From positions 45,789-109,788 of the forward strand of contig JAAUSR010000011.1 of assembly GCA_012032555.1 (NCBI GenBank): DNA of 64,000 nt, in the 5' to 3' direction. The notes beneath the pieces are model-generated. The model was given only the letters and a program-made list of their open reading frames with translations. It searched no databases and had not been told where the DNA came from. This DNA is from Thioploca sp. (GTDB taxonomy: Bacteria > Pseudomonadota > Gammaproteobacteria > Beggiatoales > Beggiatoaceae). Shown piece by piece: positions 59,983-64,000 of the stretch. Position 1 is the stretch's first letter; each line of letters opens with the position of its first letter. Position numbers and translations under genes: made by a program.

Positions 59983-60117
59983 AGCCTATTCCTTATGTGA
60001 ATTTAAACCATGCTAAAAAAACACCCGGATTTAAACTGAAAATTGCTTTTGACAAACGCATTTCATTGTAATCGTACATTTTAGCTATCGTCAAGAATAA
60101 TTCATTTGGTAGGGTTC

Positions 60118-61194
60118 CTAACGTAAAGTTTTCGGAGTAACCTCAAAACCAATTTGCCCCTGCTCATTAATTGGCAAAGACTTCGGTAAATCGGGATCAA
60201 AGTTTAACTCTTTAATTCTACAAATCGTTTTTGCAAAGATGGTCCATTTTTCTGCTTCAGTTTCGGGCACTATTTTAGGGTCAGTTTCACCCTTGATGGG
60301 AATCATTTCAGTATCGATGACTGAGTCATTTGGTTTCCAAAGATTTTTAGACAAAGCCGCTAATTGTGAATCCGCTGGTTCGGCTTGGAACAGCGTTGAA
60401 CCGATTCCTAACACCGTCCCAGCCAACTGTGCCATTTCACCTCCTAAAAACTGACCAGCCAAACCAGCCGCTGCACCCATTATTGCACCAGGATTGCTCC
60501 AGTCCATTTTGGTTAACTGATAGCCTTGGGCACCTAAACTAGCAGCTTTGGCTAAAGGATCTAGTCCAACTAACCCAGCCATACCTCCTAACGTTCCTAA
60601 TACTGCCCCCGGATTTTTCCAATCCATTGGCGCTAATTGTTGTCCTTGTTGTAATAAACCGATAACACCTTGCGGACTAGTTAAGCATTGACCTAAATTA
60701 CTTAAAAAATTCTTTTCTTGTGGCGTTTCGGGGGTAACCGGTGGGTCAGCCGGCGGCGTTTCACCACTAGGACTCACAGAAGCAAAACTAGATGCTCCCA
60801 AGTAAACAATTTTGCCCAGGGTGTTATATGCTCTTTCTGGTCCGGTGCAGTTCATATACATGTAACCGTTATGATAAAGCACATATTCGCCATTAACCCG
60901 CACCGTGGTACTATGCGTTCCTTCAACTGGGCGGCAATGGTTGACATTGACACCTGATTTTACACCTCCCGCTGATCCCGCTTCGTCACCGATAACTTGA
61001 ATACCACGACTGTTCATCATCAAAGCCGGTTTACCGGTAAATCTAACATTGGGACTGACATTCATCGAGTTATCTAAAAAAGCTACAATTTGATAAGGTA
61101 CTGGAACTGGGACCGGCGGTGTTAAGCAGACATCCGGGGCGATGCAGACCACCATAAATTTACCTTCTTGGCGAGCGCCTTCGTTAACAGCCAT
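60118..61194 (-). CDS. DUF4150 (PAAR-like) protein
   Basis: 358 residues. The N-terminal about 125 residues are a DUF4150/PAAR-like spike-tip domain (VVCIAPDVCLTPPVPVP, PYQIVAFLDNSMNVSPNVRF, VNVNHCRPVEGTHSTTVRVN, YMNCTGPERAYNTLGK). A proline-rich linker follows, then glycine-rich hydrophobic segments with an internal duplication: LAPMDWKNPGAVLGTLGG and LTKMDWSNPGAIMGAAAG. The last about 60 residues are a unique C-terminal part. DUF4150 proteins cap type VI secretion or similar contractile spikes and carry effectors. No vgrG, hcp, adaptor or immunity gene is next to it. Function by family only. Confidence 0.85.
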   Translation of the reverse strand: MAVNEGARQEGKFMVVCIAPDVCLTPPVPVPVPYQIVAFLDNSMNVSPNVRFTGKPALMMNSRGIQVIGDEAGSAGGVKSGVNVNHCRPVEGTHSTTVRVNGEYVLYHNGYMYMNCTGPERAYNTLGKIVYLGASSFASVSPSGETPPADPPVTPETPQEKNFLSNLGQCLTSPQGVIGLLQQGQQLAPMDWKNPGAVLGTLGGMAGLVGLDPLAKAASLGAQGYQLTKMDWSNPGAIMGAAAGLAGQFLGGEMAQLAGTVLGIGSTLFQAEPADSQLAALSKNLWKPNDSVIDTEMIPIKGETDPKIVPETEAEKWTIFAKTICRIKELNFDPDLPKSLPINEQGQIGFEVTPKTLR

Positions 61195-61209
61195 GATTGA
61201 TAATCACCT

Positions 61210-61800
61210 CTATGTAATATTGTTCAAAAATCCATAGGCATTCCCACGCTGGAGCGTGGAAAATAGGAAAACCAATGTACTTTCTAAATTCATGGTTTGG
61301 ATGGCTAAAGGTTCTTGATTACCCCATTGTTCATCATATAAACCGCGTTGCTGCCAACTCACCAATGAAGAATAAGGATAATCAGTTGGTCGCATCACTA
61401 AACCATGTTTAACCGGATTGTAATGAATATAATCCAAATGTCGATTCAAATCTGCTTGATCTCGAATCAAGTGTTCATAAAATCGTGCTTGCCATAACCG
61501 TTTGGTCGACAAGCCCTCGCTGACATGAGCTCGTTTCAATGACCAAGTCACATCCCGTTTAAACGCAGCGACGATAGCCGAAAAATTGCTTTCCCCGGTG
61601 GGTTCAAACAACCAATGGATATGATCTGGCAAAATAACATGCGCAATATGGCGAAAAGGATATTGTGTTTTGACTCGTTGCCAACCAGTGCGTAACCAAG
61701 CGAGGTGATCATCGGTTGTCAACCACGGTTGACGAGCGTAAGTAACCAAAGTAACAAAAACCGGTCGATGCGGCAAATAATAACGGCGGTAATTGGGCAT
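61210..61800 (-). CDS. REP-associated tyrosine transposase (RAYT)
   Basis: 196 residues of the Y1/IS200-like transposase_17 family. The HUH motif is H60-I-H62 in HVILPDHIHWLFEP; the nucleophile is probably Y124 in NRHLDYIHYNPVKHGLV; the middle has RLWQARFYEHLIRD, which is typical for RAYTs. RAYTs recognise REP hairpins with a GTAG foot and are usually single copy. Right upstream (61820-61904) lies an inverted pair of such hairpins, and more lie in the tail of the window, so it likely handles them. It ends 15 bases before the DUF4150 gene. Confidence 0.92.
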   Translation of the reverse strand: MPNYRRYYLPHRPVFVTLVTYARQPWLTTDDHLAWLRTGWQRVKTQYPFRHIAHVILPDHIHWLFEPTGESNFSAIVAAFKRDVTWSLKRAHVSEGLSTKRLWQARFYEHLIRDQADLNRHLDYIHYNPVKHGLVMRPTDYPYSSLVSWQQRGLYDEQWGNQEPLAIQTMNLESTLVFLFSTLQRGNAYGFLNNIT

Positions 61801-61819
61801 AGTTTCATTTATTCATATG

Positions 61820-61911
61820 TAGGGCGGGAATCCCTTCCCGCCATCCATTTCACGATAAAATATTTCCAAAAATAAACCATGTCGGCAACGGATTGCCGAC
61901 CTACGCTCGCT
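61820..61911. repeat. BIME-like REP pair beside the RAYT gene
   Basis: Left hairpin 61820-61843: GTAG plus GGCGGGAA-TCCC-TTCCCGCC. Right hairpin 61881-61904: GTCGGCAA-CGGA-TTGCCGAC plus CTAC, with the flank GCTCGCT. The linker of about 37 bases (with ATAAAATATTTCC) is shared with the composites at 63362-63446 and 63658-63746. It is immediately upstream of the RAYT start codon. Confidence 0.85.
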
Positions 61912-61921
61912 CTATAATTTT

Positions 61922-61998
61922 TTGAACAAGATGACACAGATTAAAAGATAAACAAGATTCAATCAGAGATATATTTAAATCCGTGTCATCTTGTTCAA
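61922..61998. repeat. Long inverted repeat, TTGAACAAGAT family, copy A
   Basis: Starts TTGAACAAGATGACACAGAT and ends with the near complement ATCCGTGTCATCTTGTTCAA. The middle is not paired. Two closely matching relatives lie at 62552-62645 and 63752-63845. Confidence 0.75.
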
Positions 61999-62010
61999 CT
62001 TCCTCCCTTT

Positions 62011-62223
62011 TTAATCCGTGTTATTATTTTGTTTAAAAAGTTGTTTAACTTCAGCTAAGTCAATCGTGGGTTCATTTGATTCTTCTTGTTTAGCCAGATG
62101 TAACTCTTGTAAATCTTCTAAATCTTCTAACAATTCAAGTAATTGTTCATATTCTTCATAAGGTAAAATAGCAAATTCTTTCTTGCCATTTTTGCTCAAA
62201 ATTTCGGGATGTAGTTCTAACAT
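62011..62223 (-). CDS. Putative antitoxin of the RelE-type pair
   Basis: 70 residues, acidic, with a short N-terminal strand region and LPYEEYEQLLELLEDLEDLQELHLAKQ helix, the Phd/YefM-like pattern of small antitoxins (ILPYEEYEQL is typical). It begins in the toxin stop codon (TAATG overlap), so the toxin is translated first and the antitoxin second, an unusual but known order. It has no clear DNA-binding motif beyond the N-terminal stretch. Confidence 0.75.
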   Translation of the reverse strand: MLELHPEILSKNGKKEFAILPYEEYEQLLELLEDLEDLQELHLAKQEESNEPTIDLAEVKQLFKQNNNTD

Positions 62224-62477
62224 TATTTTCTCCTGTAAGCTATTTTACGCAACAAGATATTGTAAATAATAATAATTTCTTTTTCTATTTCAAAGAGTAC
62301 ACGGTACTTTCCTATACGTAGTCGGTATTCTGGTGTAAAATTTGTTAAGCGTTTCACATCGCCTAACAGATTGTCTGGTAATTTTTCAATACCAACTAAA
62401 ATGCTTGTTCTATCTTGAGCCGGTATTTTTTCAAGTGATTTAATAGCTTTAGGCTTAAAAACAATTTGGTATTGCAT
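62223..62477 (-). CDS. RelE/ParE-family toxin
   Basis: 84 residues: YQIVFKPKAIKSLEKIPAQD, LTNFTPEYRLRIGKYRVLFEI, IIIIYNILLRKIAYRRK. The RL-R-YR and final R-YRR basic residues fit a RelE-type ribosome-dependent mRNA interferase. It heads a two-gene unit with the antitoxin that overlaps its stop. An eroded copy of its sequence lies about 230 bases upstream (62690-62806). Confidence 0.88.
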   Translation of the reverse strand: MQYQIVFKPKAIKSLEKIPAQDRTSILVGIEKLPDNLLGDVKRLTNFTPEYRLRIGKYRVLFEIEKEIIIIYNILLRKIAYRRK

Positions 62478-62551
62478 ATCCTAATCACGACCCTGATAAT
62501 TGATATTATTCTTTTTAAGAATGTAGGGTGGGGAATGTTCATCCTGTTGTT

Positions 62552-62669
62552 GTGAACAAAATTACACAGATTAAGAGATTACACGGATTTAAATCTTACC
62601 CCAATCTAATCCGGTTCATCCTTTAATCCGTGTAATCTTGTTCAAAAATCTATAGGCATTTCCCCGCTA
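62552..62669. repeat. Long inverted repeat, TTGAACAAGAT family, copy B
   Basis: TGAACAAAATTACACAGATT at the left, GTAATCTTGTTCA at the right, then a CATAGG/TATAGGCATT string with a CCCCGCTAGAACGTGGGAA hairpin-like tail. Nearly identical over about 115 bases to the copy at 63752-63870. Confidence 0.75.
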
Positions 62670-62689
62670 GAACGTGGGAACGAGAAAAA

Positions 62690-62806
62690 ATAAGAGCAAT
62701 TTCTTCTTGTATTTCAAATAATACATGGTATATTTTCACACATAATCGATATTCCAAGGTAAAATTCGTTAAACGTTTTACGTCATCCAGCTAGATTGCC
62801 CTGTAA
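62690..62806 (-). pseudogene. Decayed RelE-type toxin fragment
   Basis: The plus-strand text from about 62690 to 62806 aligns by eye with the part of the intact toxin gene at about 62270-62385: shared runs include TCTATTTCAAA-like, GGTA, CGATATTC/CGGTATTC, GGTAAAATTCGTTAA and CTGTAATTTTTCA. It has frame breaks (extra bases near 62790) and lacks a start and end. So it is a second, broken copy, bounded by the long inverted repeat on its left and a new ORF on its right. Confidence 0.65.
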
Positions 62807-62855
62807 TTTTTCACTTTGAAGATCAATAATTAAATGATAATCTAATGATAATCTT

Positions 62856-63311
62856 ATGAATAGGTTATTAAAAAAAACAATTTTAATTATCACCTTAATT
62901 TTGCTCATTGCTCCATTAATCTTTTTTTTAGCAGTGAAAGGAATCTTTAAGTTACCTACTGCTAACCCCTTTGAACAAGAAGATATATGTTTTTTAGAAT
63001 CTTATTCTGGAGCAACCTCTCGCTTTACAGTGTATACACCAGTTCGTTGTTCAGATAAGACCAAAAAAATTGGTACTGATTTCGGGGCTGACTTTGCTAC
63101 CCTCAACTTCAAAGATATTGATGAAGATAATATTCCTGAAATGATTATCTCCTCTTCCAAGTTTCGTTGTAAGTATAGTTTTGGGCCATGCTACGATGCT
63201 TACTATATCGTTATAAAAATTTACCCCAAAAGCACTCCCATTTTTAGAGTATTAGAAAAACGTTATTTGAAAGAATTAACCCCCAAATGCTCACTTCTCA
63301 TAAAAATATAG
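62856..63311 (+). CDS. Membrane-anchored hypothetical protein with an EF-hand-like loop
   Basis: 151 residues. One N-terminal membrane segment (ILIITLILLIAPLIFFLAV) after a basic start, then an outside domain with five cysteines. The part LNFKDIDEDNIPEMIISS is a D-x-D-x-D calcium-loop or VCBS/FG-GAP style repeat. No family recognised for the whole. The C-terminus runs into repeat DNA soon after the stop, so it may be shortened. Lies on the opposite strand to the toxin-antitoxin pair. Confidence 0.55.
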   Translation: MNRLLKKTILIITLILLIAPLIFFLAVKGIFKLPTANPFEQEDICFLESYSGATSRFTVYTPVRCSDKTKKIGTDFGADFATLNFKDIDEDNIPEMIISSSKFRCKYSFGPCYDAYYIVIKIYPKSTPIFRVLEKRYLKELTPKCSLLIKI

Positions 63312-63361
63312 TGGTTCTTTACCCGTTATAGCATCTTCGAGTCTTTGTAAAGCATCCTCAC

Positions 63362-63446
63362 GGCGGGAATCCCTTCCCGCCATTGACGATAAAATATTTC
63401 CAACAATGAACTATGTCGGCAAAGGATTGCCGACCTACGCTCGCTC
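63362..63446. repeat. BIME-like REP pair, copy 2
   Basis: GGCGGGAA-TCCC-TTCCCGCC at 63362-63381 (its GTAG is degraded to CACG here), linker with ATAAAATATTTCC, then GTCGGCAA-AGGA-TTGCCGAC plus CTAC at 63416-63439, then GCTCGCT. Matches the unit at 63658-63746 at almost every base. Confidence 0.85.
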
Positions 63447-63478
63447 GGTCCACTTCGAAGGTAATATTCTGTCCCATT

Positions 63479-63510
63479 GTCGGCAAAGGATTGCCGACCT
63501 ACGCTCGCTT
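63479..63510 (-). repeat. Single REP-like hairpin (GTCGGCAA family)
   Basis: GTCGGCAA-AGGA-TTGCCGAC plus CTAC, followed by GCTCGCT. Same orientation as the right half of the neighbouring pairs; its GGCGGGAA partner is absent. Confidence 0.8.
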
Positions 63511-63630
63511 CGTCTTTTACCCAACACATGACACACCTCCTTTATTTTCTCATACACTCTTATTATATTATAAGGGTACCAATAGAGATCTGTATAAGGA
63601 TGAGTGTCGGAGCATGGGAACGAGAAAAAT

Positions 63631-63746
63631 GGATTGCCGACCTACGCTCGCTCAATTGTAGGGCGGGAATTCCTTCCCGCCATTGACGATAAAATATTTC
63701 CAACAATGAACCATGTCGGCAAAGGATTGCCGACCTACGCTCGCTA
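63631..63746. repeat. Half REP hairpin followed by BIME-like REP pair, copy 3
   Basis: A truncated GTCGGCAA unit (GGATTGCCGACCTAC) at 63631-63645, then GTAG plus GGCGGGAA-TTCC-TTCCCGCC-like hairpin at 63658-63680, the shared linker, and GTCGGCAA-AGGA-TTGCCGAC plus CTAC at 63716-63739. Confidence 0.85.
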
Positions 63747-63751
63747 TTGTT

Positions 63752-63870
63752 TTGAACAAGATTACACAGATTAAGAGATTACACGGATTTAAATTTTACC
63801 TCAATCTAATCCGGTTCATCCTTTAATCCGTGTAATCTTGTTCAAAAATCCATAGGCATTCACATGTTGG
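63752..63870. repeat. Long inverted repeat, TTGAACAAGAT family, copy C
   Basis: Starts TTGAACAAGATTACACAGAT and closes with GTAATCTTGTTCAA, then the CATAGGCATTCACATG tail. Almost the same as copy B. Directly follows the REP pair at 63658-63746. Confidence 0.75.
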
Positions 63871-63875
63871 AGCAT

Positions 63876-64000
63876 CACTGCCATTAAGTTAAGAGATCAT
63901 TCCCCCTCCTTACCAAGGAGGGGGTCGGGGGGTGGTTTTAAAATCACTGAATTCGGTAACATTTTTTTTAACCACCCCCTCGCCCCTCCTTCTCAAGGAG
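63876..64000. repeat. MITE-like element, second copy (cut by window end)
   Basis: Begins CACTGCCATTAAGTTAAG, the same terminal repeat as the element at 37672-37817, followed by the same order of blocks (CCCCCTCCTTACC, AAGGAGGGGG, GGGGGGTGGTT, then ACCACCCCCTCG). The right end lies beyond the window. Confidence 0.78.

Noticed and set aside
63326..63748. Possible CRISPR array from the repeated hairpins at the end of the window
   Set aside because: The copies are irregularly spaced, come in inverted pairs, share linker sequence and have GTAG/CTAC feet; there are no unique equal-length spacers and no cas genes.

Overview
The window looks like a chromosomal segment of a low-to-moderate GC gammaproteobacterium, most likely a filamentous gliding sulfur bacterium of the Beggiatoa/Thioploca type. 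This is inference, from the gammaproteobacterial gene set (DUF2333, LpoA-YraN, exbBD-lpxK-trm112, recA-recX-alaS), a soluble chemosensory cluster without flagellar genes, very large PAS proteins, a recA intein, and the many small palindromic repeats common in that group. No rRNA, tRNA or CRISPR array was recognised.

Layout. 0-5.5 kb: rnhB, an undecaprenyl-phosphate sugar transferase with a sugar epimerase, a bacteriohemerythrin, hisC. 5.7-16 kb: an 11-PAS protein, parE, rtcA and a hybrid histidine kinase. 16-25 kb: a DUF2333 gene, then a surface-polysaccharide locus (ABC ATPase, two large GT2 glycosyltransferases with N-terminal coiled coils, two sulfotransferases, a methyltransferase). 25-30 kb: a PD-(D/E)XK Rpn-type nuclease between related palindromes, a DUF2142 membrane protein, a MORN lipoprotein, a goose-lysozyme-like lytic enzyme, an ABC ATPase. 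30-32.5 kb: yraN and lpoA. 32.8-42.9 kb: a minus-strand chemosensory operon in the order cheY-like, cheA, cheW, soluble MCP, PAS-HEAT protein, cheR, cheB. 43-45.3 kb: decayed DNA with REP-like hairpins and an IS630-family element. 45.6-53 kb: argB, recA (mini-intein), recX, alaS, a sulfotransferase. 53-59.2 kb: CoA-binding protein, Kef-type antiporter, thiL, exbB-exbD-lpxK-trm112-LMW phosphatase, infA. 59.4-64 kb: a Cache-domain protein, a DUF4150 PAAR-like protein, a RAYT transposase with paired REP hairpins, a RelE-type toxin-antitoxin pair with a decayed second toxin copy, and a repeat-dense tail.

Two patterns cut across the annotation. First, seven genes or domains (hisC, a sulfotransferase, a coiled-coil glycosyltransferase, lpoA, cheW, argB, exbD) are each broken by exactly one missing base, usually in a short homopolymer. 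This points to consensus errors rather than gene decay, and probably hides a sulfotransferase-coiled-coil-glycosyltransferase fusion at 20173-23391. Second, three families of small hairpins share a GTAG foot. Two of them occur as inverted pairs (BIME-like) next to a RAYT transposase, which suggests a working or recently working REP/RAYT system with several REP families.

Functionally the window combines envelope and polysaccharide building (sugar-lipid transferase, GT2/sulfotransferase locus, LpoA, LpxK, ExbBD), sensory control probably linked to gliding (Che cluster, PAS proteins, hybrid kinase, hemerythrin, Cache protein), and core information genes. All functions are inferred from recognisable sequence motifs; no searches were run.
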